Below, piece by piece: positions 44,519 to 52,745 of a stretch of 64,000 nucleotides of DNA. The notes beneath the pieces are model-generated. The model was not told the DNA's origin, did no database searches, and was given only the letters and a program-made list of their open reading frames with translations. Numbering within the stretch: the stretch's first letter is position 1; every line of letters starts with the position of its first letter. The stretch spans positions 1,364,001 to 1,428,000 of the forward strand of contig NZ_JACHWY010000001.1 in the NCBI RefSeq assembly GCF_014191715.1, written 5' to 3'. A program made the position numbers and the translations under genes. This DNA is from Litorivivens lipolytica. GTDB lineage: Bacteria > Pseudomonadota > Gammaproteobacteria > Pseudomonadales > Spongiibacteraceae.

Positions 44519-45963
44519 TAGCGAACCTCAAAATCCCGCCAGTTTATGCGCTTCATCCGGCGCATATATTCCAGCGTGGTACCCGCCCAGTTGTTGGTCA
44601 CCCGCCCACCATCCTTGTACCAACTGGCATCCAGTGAGTTCCACACCATCCGGCGCAAGCGGCGCTGCAACTCGCGGTTATAGGCCTCTTCGGCTTCCGG
44701 CTTGACCACTAATGCACCCGCACCTGTCATGCGCTGAATGCACTCTGAAATAAATCGCGCCTGCGCCTCAGCCATAATCACAATGGAGTTGTGCCCAAGA
44801 TTGGTATTGGGGCCATACATCATGAAGAAATTGGGGAAATGGCTAGTGCATACGCCGTAGTATGCCTGTGCGCCTTCACGCCAGTGCTCACGCAGACTCT
44901 TGCCCCCCATGCCGCGAATATCCATCGGCGCGAGGAAGGGGTTGGTTCGAAAGCCGGTACCGAAAATCAGCACATCTACCAGGTGGCTTGTACCGTCTTG
45001 GGTAACAATCGCATCCTGTTCAATGCGCTCAATGCGCTCGGTCACCACGTCGACATTGTCGCGCGCCAGCGCCTCAAAATAATCGTCAGAGAACAGCACC
45101 CGCTTGGCACCCACCGGATAATCGGGAATCAGCTTTTTTCGCAGCTCCGGATCGGTCACCGTGCGATTCAGGTATTTCATATGGATGCGCCGAAAGACCG
45201 CTTGCACCAGCCGATTGCCGGTCAGCATCGGGAACACCAGCCATTCGTTGCGCGCCCACAAGCGAAAACGGTAGAGCTTGGCAACAAAGGGCACCTTGTC
45301 AGACAGCCACTGCTCCCAAGGCTTATAGGGCCGATCGAATTTCGGCATCACCCAGTTTGCCGAACGCTGAAAGATGGTTAGCTTGCCCACCTCAGGCGCA
45401 ATCTGCGGGATAAACTGCAGGGCGCTGGCGGCATTACCCACCACCGCAACGCGCTTGCCCTTCAGATTCACATCGTGACGCCAGCGCGCCGAGTGAAAGC
45501 GTGGACCATTGAAATTCTCAATGCCAGGCAAGGCCGGTACAAATGGCCTATGCAACTGACCAACCGCAGAAACCAGAAAGCGGCTCTGAATCTGCATACC
45601 CTGCACAGTCTCAACCTTCCAGCTACGCGTGGCTTCATCAAAGCTGGCGCTGCGAACTTCCTGACCGAAATGAATATGTTCGTACAGCTCGTGCTTGGCC
45701 GCGGTTTTTTTCAGGTAATCGAAGATCTGGGGCTGCTCCGACCATTTGAATTCCCAAGCAGGGTTGTGCTCGAAGGAATAACTGTAGAGCGCAGACGGTA
45801 TATCGCACTCGGCCCCCGGATAGGTGTTTTCCCGCCAGGTGCCGCCTACTTCCTTGGCCTTTTCCAACAGCAGAAAGCGCGAGATGCCCGCCTTCTGCAG
45901 GGCAATGGCCATGCCCATACCAGAAAAACCCGTACCAATAATGACAACGTCGGTAGTAATCAT
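44518..45963 (-). CDS. Flavin-containing monooxygenase (Baeyer-Villiger-like)
   Basis: A 481-residue FAD/NADPH-dependent monooxygenase. GTGFSGMGMAIALQKAG is the N-terminal FAD fingerprint, GGTWRENTYPGAECDIPSALYSYSF the conserved Baeyer-Villiger/FMO segment, and GKRVAVVGNAASALQFIPQIA the NADPH fingerprint. FGTGFRTNPFLAPM and GPNTNLGHNSIV follow. The Baeyer-Villiger signature FxGxxxHxxxW[P/D] reads FNGPRFHSARWR, that is, with Arg at the last position. Probable substrates are ketones or hydroxylated terpenoids, unproven. It lies 85 nt downstream of the HMG-CoA lyase-like gene. Confidence 0.88.
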   Translation of the reverse strand: MITTDVVIIGTGFSGMGMAIALQKAGISRFLLLEKAKEVGGTWRENTYPGAECDIPSALYSYSFEHNPAWEFKWSEQPQIFDYLKKTAAKHELYEHIHFGQEVRSASFDEATRSWKVETVQGMQIQSRFLVSAVGQLHRPFVPALPGIENFNGPRFHSARWRHDVNLKGKRVAVVGNAASALQFIPQIAPEVGKLTIFQRSANWVMPKFDRPYKPWEQWLSDKVPFVAKLYRFRLWARNEWLVFPMLTGNRLVQAVFRRIHMKYLNRTVTDPELRKKLIPDYPVGAKRVLFSDDYFEALARDNVDVVTERIERIEQDAIVTQDGTSHLVDVLIFGTGFRTNPFLAPMDIRGMGGKSLREHWREGAQAYYGVCTSHFPNFFMMYGPNTNLGHNSIVIMAEAQARFISECIQRMTGAGALVVKPEAEEAYNRELQRRLRRMVWNSLDASWYKDGGRVTNNWAGTTLEYMRRMKRINWRDFEVR

Positions 45964-46048
45964 AGAGCGCCGCTTTTATTCATATAGCGCCCTATGTTGA
46001 CGGTTTACACAGACAACGCAAGCCCCGAAGGGGCAGAAATCCTGTGGC

Positions 46049-46969
46049 TTATGACGCAGTGGCCAATTCGCCCTTTTCTATCTGGCGTTTGATCCAGCGG
46101 CTGGCGTTGCCGCCGTCGCAATTTCCGGTGAGTTCGGCCGCGAGATCGGCCGCCTCTGCCAGTTTGGCCAGATCGATGCCGGTGTCAAAACCCATCTGAT
46201 TCAGCATCAGCACCACATCTTCAGTGGCCACATTGCCAGAGGCGCCCGGCGCAAAGGGGCAACCGCCGAGGCCGCCAATCGAGGCGTCGAACTTGCGAAT
46301 ACCGCATTCCACCGCCGCGTAAACATCGGCCACGCCCATGCCGCGCGTATCGTGAAAGTGGCAACTCAGACGCTCGGCGCCGTATTCCGCCACCAGCTTG
46401 CTCATCAGGGATTTGACCTGCCCGGGTGATGCCGCGCCAATCGTGTCTGCCAGAATCACTTCCTGTGCGCCATAGCTAAACAGTTTGCCCACGATGTCGA
46501 TCACGACCTGCTCGTCGGTCAGGCCTTCAAAGGGGCATTCCCAGGCCGTCGCCACGTAGGCGATCACCTTCATGCCATCCTGCTTAGCCTGAGTAAGTAC
46601 GTCCTCACAGACAAGCAAAGCCTGATCAGTGCTCATGCGCACATTTTTTTCGTTCATGGTGTTGCTGGCGGCAATGACCAAACCCATGGTGTTAATGCCC
46701 GCCATTTTCGCCAGATCGTAGCCTTTGCGATTGGGGATCAGCGCTGAAAAACCAAAATCCCCCTTGGGCAAACCGGCGGCGACCACATCCGTGCCAGCCA
46801 TTGCCGGCACCGCTTTTGGAGAGACAAAGGCGCCTACTTCAATATCTCGCACACCGGCCTCGATCAGCTTATTGATCAGACTCAGGCGCTGCTCGGGCGA
46901 GAGGATCTTTTCCTGATTCTGCAGTCCGTCGCGCGGGCCAACATCATTAATGATAATTTTCTCAGCCAT
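46049..46969 (-). CDS. Hydroxymethylglutaryl-CoA lyase-like enzyme
   Basis: A 306-residue DRE-TIM lyase that in its typical role splits HMG-CoA into acetyl-CoA and acetoacetate. VGPRDGLQNQ is the metal/substrate loop with Arg and Asp, FHDTRGMGVADVYAA supplies the metal His, and GLGGCPFAPGASGNVATED the catalytic Cys loop. Length fits. Its stop-start spacing to the CaiB/BaiF gene is 3 nt, so the two form one unit. In this context the substrate could be HMG-CoA or a related 3-hydroxy-3-methylacyl-CoA, supplied by the CoA-transferase (inference). Confidence 0.92.
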   Translation of the reverse strand: MAEKIIINDVGPRDGLQNQEKILSPEQRLSLINKLIEAGVRDIEVGAFVSPKAVPAMAGTDVVAAGLPKGDFGFSALIPNRKGYDLAKMAGINTMGLVIAASNTMNEKNVRMSTDQALLVCEDVLTQAKQDGMKVIAYVATAWECPFEGLTDEQVVIDIVGKLFSYGAQEVILADTIGAASPGQVKSLMSKLVAEYGAERLSCHFHDTRGMGVADVYAAVECGIRKFDASIGGLGGCPFAPGASGNVATEDVVLMLNQMGFDTGIDLAKLAEAADLAAELTGNCDGGNASRWIKRQIEKGELATAS

Positions 46970-46972
46970 GGC

Positions 46973-48172
46973 TTAACCAATCACCCCATTCGCTTTCAGT
47001 TCTGCGGTGGTCGTTTCGTCGTAGCCAAGTACCTCACGCATCAACTCATCGGTGTTTTCACCCAACAGCGGCGCCGGGGTAAAACTTTCCTCGTTCGTGC
47101 GCGACAGCTTAATAGGGCAGCCCGGCCCCTTGGTGCTCTTGCCGGAAGGGTGACCCAATTCAACGACCATATTGCGGTACTGCACCTGATCATCCGCCAG
47201 TGCACGGCTGAAGGTATTGACCGGCGCAGCGGGAATACGCGCTTCATTGAGCTTTTTCAGCCAGTTGTCGGTGGTGTCGGTTTTGAAGATCTCGGTCAAT
47301 GTCGAATCGATATACACCTTGTCGGCCAGCCGCCCCGGCTGCCCGTCATATTCTGGTTTATCAAAACCGGGGCAGTTCACCACCTGTTTCAGGTTCTGCC
47401 AGAAATTATCGGTAATCACACAGATCACCAAATGACCGTCTGCGGTTGGATAGCTGTTGTAGGGCACATGCACAAAGTGGCTGTTGCCGATGGGATGGGG
47501 GTCCTGCCCGGACAGGAAGTACATGGTCGCCATGTAGTTCAACAGGGAAATCTGTACGTCCAGCATGGAGATATCAATATGCTGCCCCACCCCGGAACGA
47601 TCGCGCTCAACCAGCGCTGCCAGCACACCCATAATGCCGAACATGCCACCACCGAGATCGCCGATGGGAATTCCGGCGCGCATGGGGTGCTCGGAATCCG
47701 AACCGGTAATACTCATGCCGCCACCAAATGCCTGCGCCACCTGATCAAAGGCCGGGCGTTTGGCGCCGGGGCCCTGCTCACCAAAGCCGGTGATCGAGCA
47801 GGTGATGATTTTGGGGTTTACCTTTGAAAGGTGCTCATAGTCGATCTTCAACTTGCTGGGCACGCCCGCAGCAAAGTTATTAATCACCACATCGGACTTC
47901 GCTACGAGCTCATAAAACAGCTCGAGACCGCGCTCTGTCTTGAGATCCATCGACATGGTGCGCTTGTTGCGATTGAGGGTAATAAAGTAGGCGCCCATAC
48001 CGTCGATGGAGTTCTTGGGGTCAGTCGCCAGAAGTTTGCGAGTGCCCTCACCGGCCAACGGCTCTACCTTGATCATATCGGCACCGAGATCAGCCAGCGT
48101 CATGGTGCAGAAAGGCCCCGAAAGCATATGCGTCAGGTCGAGAATGCGGATACCCGCCAGCGGTTTGTTCAT
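46973..48172 (-). CDS. CaiB/BaiF family CoA-transferase
   Basis: A 399-residue class III CoA-transferase. GIRILDLTHMLSGPFCTMTLADLGADMIKVEP is the N-terminal CoA-binding signature. The catalytic Asp is in QHIDISMLDVQISLL and the substrate region is SITGSDSEHPMRAGIPIGDLGGGMFG. These enzymes move CoA from a donor (often succinyl-CoA) to carboxylates such as itaconate, mesaconate, glutarate or bile/steroid acids. The start at 48172 has AAGGATAGGCAATACA upstream; a longer frame to 48211 lacks support. It shares a transcript with the HMG-CoA lyase-like gene and diverges from the LeuCD-like operon. Confidence 0.92.
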   Translation of the reverse strand: MNKPLAGIRILDLTHMLSGPFCTMTLADLGADMIKVEPLAGEGTRKLLATDPKNSIDGMGAYFITLNRNKRTMSMDLKTERGLELFYELVAKSDVVINNFAAGVPSKLKIDYEHLSKVNPKIITCSITGFGEQGPGAKRPAFDQVAQAFGGGMSITGSDSEHPMRAGIPIGDLGGGMFGIMGVLAALVERDRSGVGQHIDISMLDVQISLLNYMATMYFLSGQDPHPIGNSHFVHVPYNSYPTADGHLVICVITDNFWQNLKQVVNCPGFDKPEYDGQPGRLADKVYIDSTLTEIFKTDTTDNWLKKLNEARIPAAPVNTFSRALADDQVQYRNMVVELGHPSGKSTKGPGCPIKLSRTNEESFTPAPLLGENTDELMREVLGYDETTTAELKANGVIG

Positions 48173-48222
48173 TGTATTGCCTATCCTTACATGGGTTACA
48201 GCGAAGGCCATTCCAAGTGGAA

Positions 48223-48255
48223 TAACACCATAAAGATATAATGTTATTACTTTAT
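48223..48255. promoter_or_regulatory. AT-rich divergent control region with nested inverted repeats
   Basis: ATAAAG (48230-48235) is inverted at 48250-48255, and TAACA (48223-48227) at 48242-48246. The 111-bp gap between the CoA-transferase and LeuC-like genes is far more AT-rich than its surroundings, as expected for a shared operator/promoter. I could not assign a clear -35 pair on either strand. Confidence 0.4.
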
Positions 48256-48283
48256 AGCTAATTATGCTACCATAGCCTCAAGC

Positions 48284-49738
48284 ATGCAAGGTGACCGCGA
48301 AGATAAGCGCATGGGCAAAACCCTGATTGAAAAGATTCTCAGCGACCATACCGCCGTCGAACTGGACGACCGACGGCGCCTGATCTACGTAGACCGCATA
48401 TTCCTGCACGAGCGTACCGGCAGCATCGCTCTGCAGAGCCTGCATGAAAGCGGCCGCACCGTGGCCCGCCCGAAGCAGGTGTTCTGCACGATGGATCACA
48501 TTGTCGATACCTTCCCGGGGCGCGGCGACGAAACCCTGATGCCCTCGGGCACCCAATTTATTCGCGCCACCCGCGAAGCGGCGCGGCAAGCGGGGATTAC
48601 CCTGTTTGATGTACGCGATGAGAAACAGGGCATTGCCCATGTGGTTGCCGCCGAACAGGGCATTGCCCTGCCCGGCCTGACCATGGTCTGCCCCGACAGC
48701 CATACCTGCACCCTTGGCGGCCTCGGCTGCTTGGCCTGGGGCATTGGCTCCACTGAAGCAGAACACGCCCTTGCCACTCGCACACTGGAGCTGCGCACCG
48801 CCAAAACGATGCGCGTGACCTTTGACGGTGAACTCTGTCCCGGCGTGACCGCCAAGGATATGATTCTCCACCTGATTGCCCACTACGGTGCAAACGGCGG
48901 CGCCGGCTATGTGGTGGAATTTGCGGGCAGTGCCATTCGTGCGCTGGAAGTCGAGCAGCGTATGACCTTGTGCAATATGGCTGTGGAGTTTTCCGCCGTT
49001 ACCGGACTGGTCGCGCCGGATGACAAAACCATCGATTACGTACGCGGTCGACCCTACGCCCCGCGCGGTGAGCAGTGGAAGCAGGCCGTCAACTACTGGC
49101 AAACCCTGCGCAGTGACAGCGACGCGGTTTTTGATCGGGAAATTCGTATCAATGCCCGCGGTATCGCACCCTCTGTCAGCTGGGGTATTAACCCGGAACA
49201 AACCATCGCGATTGATGAACGAATACCCAGCCCGGACGGTGGCAGCGAGCGTCAAACCTATATGCAGAGAGCGCTCGATTATATGGCGCTGGAGGCGGGT
49301 GCTCCGCTCGCAGGCACGCCGATCGATGCGGTCTTTATCGGCTCCTGCACGAACAGCCGACTCAGCGATCTGCGCGCGGTGGCGGCCTTTTTGGAAGGTA
49401 AAAAAGTGGCACCGGGCATTGATGCCGTCTGTGTACCCGGCTCCACTCAGGTAAAACGGGCCGCTGAAGCAGAAGGCATACACATCATTCTGAAAGCTGC
49501 GGGCTTTGAGTGGAGGGAATCCGGCTGCTCCATGTGCTTTTACGCAGGTGGCGAAACCTTCGGCGCCGGCAAGCGGGTGCTCTCAACCACCAACCGCAAC
49601 TTCCAGAACCGTCAGGGCCCCGGTGTGAGAACACACATCGCCAGTCCGCTGACAGTTGCGGCTTCCGCAGTCGCGGGCGTGATCAGCGATCCGCGCGAGG
49701 TGAGCAGCATGCCCGCCATCAGGGAGAACCATCGATGA
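48284..49738 (+). CDS. LeuC-like hydro-lyase large subunit (aconitase family)
   Basis: A 484-residue large subunit of the isopropylmalate isomerase/homoaconitase family. The [4Fe-4S] ligands are Cys in GSCTNSRLSD and the two Cys of GCSMCFY. CPDSHTCTLGGLG and GMDHI-like CTMDHIVDT supply the substrate loops. After the Cys pair, LeuC has a conserved AMNPD run; here it is FYAGGETFGAG, so the substrate may differ from isopropylmalate (for example citraconate, methylmalate or 3-methylglutaconate). It overlaps the small subunit by 4 nt (ATGA). The exact start (48284 or ATG 48311) is uncertain. Confidence 0.88.
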   Translation: MQGDREDKRMGKTLIEKILSDHTAVELDDRRRLIYVDRIFLHERTGSIALQSLHESGRTVARPKQVFCTMDHIVDTFPGRGDETLMPSGTQFIRATREAARQAGITLFDVRDEKQGIAHVVAAEQGIALPGLTMVCPDSHTCTLGGLGCLAWGIGSTEAEHALATRTLELRTAKTMRVTFDGELCPGVTAKDMILHLIAHYGANGGAGYVVEFAGSAIRALEVEQRMTLCNMAVEFSAVTGLVAPDDKTIDYVRGRPYAPRGEQWKQAVNYWQTLRSDSDAVFDREIRINARGIAPSVSWGINPEQTIAIDERIPSPDGGSERQTYMQRALDYMALEAGAPLAGTPIDAVFIGSCTNSRLSDLRAVAAFLEGKKVAPGIDAVCVPGSTQVKRAAEAEGIHIILKAAGFEWRESGCSMCFYAGGETFGAGKRVLSTTNRNFQNRQGPGVRTHIASPLTVAASAVAGVISDPREVSSMPAIRENHR

Positions 49739-50361
49739 GTCTTCAGCCTTTCACCCATCACAAAGGCATAGCCGCGCCCCTGCTACAGGCCAATATTGAT
49801 ACCGACGCTATCATTCCCTCCAGAGAAATGAAGCTGGTATCAAAAAAGGGATTGGGCGAAGGACTGTTTGCAGCCTGGCGTTACAAACTGCCGGGCAGTC
49901 GCGAGATCAATCCGGACTTCATCCTGAATCAACCGGCTTACAACAACACCAGCATTCTGCTGGGTGGCCCCAACTTCGGCTGCGGTTCCTCAAGAGAGCA
50001 CGCGGTATGGGCACTGGTGGAGTACGGCATTCGCGCCATTATTGCACCGGGCTTTGGTTCGATTTTTTACAATAACTGCATAGCCAATGGTCTATTACCC
50101 ATTGTTCTGGCTGAATCCGCAGTTAGCTCGCTGGCAGAGACGTGCAAATCCGCACCCCAGCGAGATCGCATTGCAATCGACCTGCACAACCAAAGCGTCA
50201 CTTCTCCACGCGGCGAAGTCTTTACTTTCGAAATAGCACCGGATGCACGGGACATGCTACTGAATGGACTAGACAGTATCGGCGCAACACTCCAAAAAAC
50301 GGCCGCAATCGACGCCTTCGAAGAAAAAGATCGCACGCGACGCAGCTGGGCATACCTTTAG
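49735..50361 (+). CDS. LeuD-like hydro-lyase small subunit
   Basis: A 208-residue small subunit pairing with the upstream LeuC-like protein. LLQANIDTDAIIPSREMKLVSKKGLGEGLFAAWRY is the N-terminal substrate segment, and GPNFGCGSSREHAVWALVEYGIRAIIAPGFGSIFYNNCIANGLLPI the conserved GCGSSREH loop that reads the substrate. Length is the LeuD size (~200). The start overlaps the large-subunit stop (ATGA). The pair would interconvert or hydrate a small branched dicarboxylate; involvement with the divergent CoA-transferase and HMG-CoA lyase-like enzymes is inference. Confidence 0.92.
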   Translation: MSLQPFTHHKGIAAPLLQANIDTDAIIPSREMKLVSKKGLGEGLFAAWRYKLPGSREINPDFILNQPAYNNTSILLGGPNFGCGSSREHAVWALVEYGIRAIIAPGFGSIFYNNCIANGLLPIVLAESAVSSLAETCKSAPQRDRIAIDLHNQSVTSPRGEVFTFEIAPDARDMLLNGLDSIGATLQKTAAIDAFEEKDRTRRSWAYL

Positions 50362-50372
50362 CTGGCCAAAAA

Positions 50373-50404
50373 AAAAGCGTGACTCACACTTGAGCCACGC
50401 TTTT
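50373..50404. terminator. Bidirectional terminator between the LeuD-like gene and the next gene
   Basis: AAAAGCGTGACTCA (50373-50386) and TGAGCCACGCTTTT (50391-50404) form a stem with one mismatch and a 4-nt loop. An A-rich run precedes it and the T-rich arm ends it, so it serves both the LeuD-like gene (+) and the unknown gene (-). Confidence 0.85.
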
Positions 50405-50434
50405 AGCTAGTACAGCGACGCCATCCAGAGCCAA

Positions 50435-51565
50435 TTATTCCGCCCCGTCAAAAAATTCCTTGAAGCCCGAACGCTCGTGACGGCCGATAACGATTGTCTC
50501 GAGCACACCCATCCCAACCTTGTCGCCCATCTTGGCGCGCACGACCTGATGGTTGTGAATAAACTGGTAGTCAAGCGGGTTCACTTCGTTGAGATCCCAT
50601 TCTTCACGAGCGGTCGCCAGTTCGCCTTTCCAATAGGCGTGGCCCCATTCGAAATGGTTGTAGCCGATGCCCAGCATATAGAACTTTTGCAGCGGCTCGA
50701 GCGTGTACTCGTAGCGTTTGCCGTCCTTGTCTTCAAACGCCATTTCGGCGCCGCCGGCCATGCGCGTGCCCTTTTTAAATTTGACCGTGTGCTGAACATC
50801 TTTCATGGCAACAATACCGGGATCTTCGCCCTCGGGAATATCATCGGGATTGCTGTAGAGCGGAACGAGGTCTGCGCTGACTTGCGTGGGGCGACCATCG
50901 CGATCTTCAAAGGTGCCCATTTGGGTACAGAAGTCCCCCCAGTTGATCGGGTTCCAGACCCAATACACACCCGGCTCATCGTTCAAGAGGCCTGGCGCCC
51001 CGCCCTGCGGTTCGCCTACCGGGCGCACACCCCATGATTTATCGCGCACTGCGTAGGCCTTTTTCACCTCAGTGCGTTTACCGTCGATGCTGAAGTAGCC
51101 ATCCCAATGACCCAGCTGGGTGAAACGGGTGGTGAACATGATCAGGTGGCCATCGTCGTGCATGATGTTCGGTGGCTCGCGGTGCGGCACACTGGCGGCG
51201 GTAAACAGCAGGTCGCATTCAATATTGTGCTCATTGGCTTCCAGCTTGACCCGCACCTGACGCATGGGCTTTTCGATGGTGACACTGAGCGGGCCCACCA
51301 CAGTTTCCTTGCGATCTTTGGGAGCGCGGCGGGAGGCGTGAAAGGCGTATTGCTTGTCGCCTACCGCAACACTGAAATGGCCATCCATGATGTGGCGGTT
51401 GGGGTAGAGCCCAAAGCCGATTTCAAACAGGTAGTCGCCGCTGTCGTCAAAGCCGTTGAACCAGTAGCGATCGTAGAAATTGCGATCACTGGTAGAGGGT
51501 TCGGCCACCGGGTAGGCGGTCTGGTGTATGCAGTAGTCGTCGAAACTGGTAATCATGGGCGTCAC
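50435..51565 (-). CDS. Conserved hypothetical protein (lipocalin/CrtC-like architecture suspected)
   Basis: A 376-residue protein that I cannot name with certainty. It has an N-terminal beta-rich half (about 20-180) and a second beta-rich half with WDGYFSIDGK, YAVRDKSWGVRPVGEP and YWVWNPINWGDFCTQ. The 'RDKSWGVRP' stretch resembles a motif in AttH/CrtC-type (hydroxyneurosporene synthase-like) barrels, which suggests such a fold but not a substrate. No signal peptide or membrane segment. The start may be GTG 51565 or ATG 51556; neither has a strong ribosome-binding site. It lies 84 nt after the MaoC gene on the same strand. Confidence 0.65.
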   Translation of the reverse strand: MTPMITSFDDYCIHQTAYPVAEPSTSDRNFYDRYWFNGFDDSGDYLFEIGFGLYPNRHIMDGHFSVAVGDKQYAFHASRRAPKDRKETVVGPLSVTIEKPMRQVRVKLEANEHNIECDLLFTAASVPHREPPNIMHDDGHLIMFTTRFTQLGHWDGYFSIDGKRTEVKKAYAVRDKSWGVRPVGEPQGGAPGLLNDEPGVYWVWNPINWGDFCTQMGTFEDRDGRPTQVSADLVPLYSNPDDIPEGEDPGIVAMKDVQHTVKFKKGTRMAGGAEMAFEDKDGKRYEYTLEPLQKFYMLGIGYNHFEWGHAYWKGELATAREEWDLNEVNPLDYQFIHNHQVVRAKMGDKVGMGVLETIVIGRHERSGFKEFFDGAE

Positions 51566-51649
51566 CGTGCGGGGTCGTTATTTTGACCTGACTATACGGG
51601 CGGATAGTCAAGTCTGCAAGCACCCGCAAGATGACGATTCAGACAGGAT

Positions 51650-52096
51650 TCAGGCCTCGCGCTTCATTACCAGGCTGGCGATTTTGTATTCCACCGCCAG
51701 CTGGTCATGCTGGTTGTAAAGTTCAATCAAGGTCACGCAGATGCCGCGATCAGGCTTGCTGATCGATTCCCGCTTGCTGCAAATCTCAGCCTCAACCCGA
51801 AGCGTATCGTCAGCGCAGACCGGAAGGTGAAACCGCACTTCATCCCAGCCCAGTCCGGCAATAACCGCCATGGCATCCTGCTTGATCGCATGACTCAGCT
51901 TCACCCCCAGGGCCACGGTATGAATACTCGACGCGAACAGCTTGCCAATAGGCGACTGCCGCGCGGCCTCTTCATCGGTATGAAACGGCAGCGGGTCCCA
52001 CTGAGCGGCATAGGTTTTGATTTCCTCTGCCGTCAGTGTGTAGGTGTCCGTGCCCTTGACCCGTTGACCGACAACGATGTCTTCAAAGTAGCGCAT
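51650..52096 (-). CDS. MaoC-like hotdog-fold dehydratase
   Basis: A 148-residue single-hotdog MaoC-like protein. The catalytic Asp/His pair is in AAQWDPLPFHTDEEAA (Asp-x4-His), followed by SPIGKLFASSIHTVALGVKL. The C-terminal strands carry VRFHLPVCADDTLRVEAEI and GICVTLIELYNQ. Members hydrate 2-enoyl-CoAs reversibly as dimers. It follows the NTF2-like gene by 13 nt and precedes the unknown 376-residue gene, suggesting a CoA-thioester catabolic unit. The acyl chain is unknown. Confidence 0.88.
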   Translation of the reverse strand: MRYFEDIVVGQRVKGTDTYTLTAEEIKTYAAQWDPLPFHTDEEAARQSPIGKLFASSIHTVALGVKLSHAIKQDAMAVIAGLGWDEVRFHLPVCADDTLRVEAEICSKRESISKPDRGICVTLIELYNQHDQLAVEYKIASLVMKREA

Positions 52097-52109
52097 CGGT
52101 CAGCAGCCT

Positions 52110-52586
52110 TTAGTCGCAGGCAAAACGGTTGCCGATGGGAATCGCCGTAACTTTAACGTCGTCCGGGCGCTTACTGATCTGTTCAAACAGACGCTGATAG
52201 GCGGAATTCTTGATACGCCACTCGCCATTCACTTTTACGTACTCATCGCGGTACAGGGCGCTGCCTTCGAACTGGGTGTTGTCATCCAGATTGACGAAAA
52301 TATCGTGCAGGTACCAGAGGCCTACCGCCGTATCGCCATCGACGGTGATTTCAGGGTGATGGCCGTTGTGCATCCCAAAGCGCGTTTTGGTGAAGGCACT
52401 TTTGTAGAAGGCCTCGATATCGCCCCAACCATTAAAGCTGATGTCGTAAGACGGGCTTTTGAAATTGATGGTGGCGTCTTCTACAAATACCGAGTCTTTC
52501 ATTCCCGCCCAGTTGGCGGTATCCAGAAAACGAAAGTAGCGCGCTTTGAGCTGTTTGATCAGCTCGATCGCTTCGAGGTCCAGCAT
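52110..52586 (-). CDS. NTF2/SnoaL-like protein
   Basis: A 158-residue NTF2-fold protein of the SnoaL-like kind. It has IELIKQLKARYFRFLDTANWAGMKDSVFVEDATI, a DIEAFYKSAFTKTRFGMHNGHHPEITVDGDTAVGLWYLHDIF core with His residues, and a LYRDEYVKVNGEWRIKNSAYQRLF end. The fold hosts ketosteroid isomerase, dehydratase and ring-hydroxylase small-subunit activities; catalytic residues here cannot be assigned firmly. The start at 52586 has GGGAGACC upstream. It heads the MaoC transcript and diverges from the sulfotransferase. Confidence 0.85.
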   Translation of the reverse strand: MLDLEAIELIKQLKARYFRFLDTANWAGMKDSVFVEDATINFKSPSYDISFNGWGDIEAFYKSAFTKTRFGMHNGHHPEITVDGDTAVGLWYLHDIFVNLDDNTQFEGSALYRDEYVKVNGEWRIKNSAYQRLFEQISKRPDDVKVTAIPIGNRFACD

Positions 52587-52745
52587 GATAGGTCTCCCAT
52601 TGATTTCGTATTGCCACACTATAGACGGCCCGGCCCGTGCCACCATCCCCTCAATGGGTGACGCGCACTGAGCACCGCGCTTAGCTGGCCTCTGCAGCAG
52701 CAGCTGCGGTAGACTGTCGCCCTTCTCGGATCGGACCCCTTCTGG

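Noticed and set aside
48278-49483. 401-codon open frame antisense to the LeuC-like gene
   Set aside because: The forward gene has intact family motifs; the antisense frame has no motif or ribosome-binding site.
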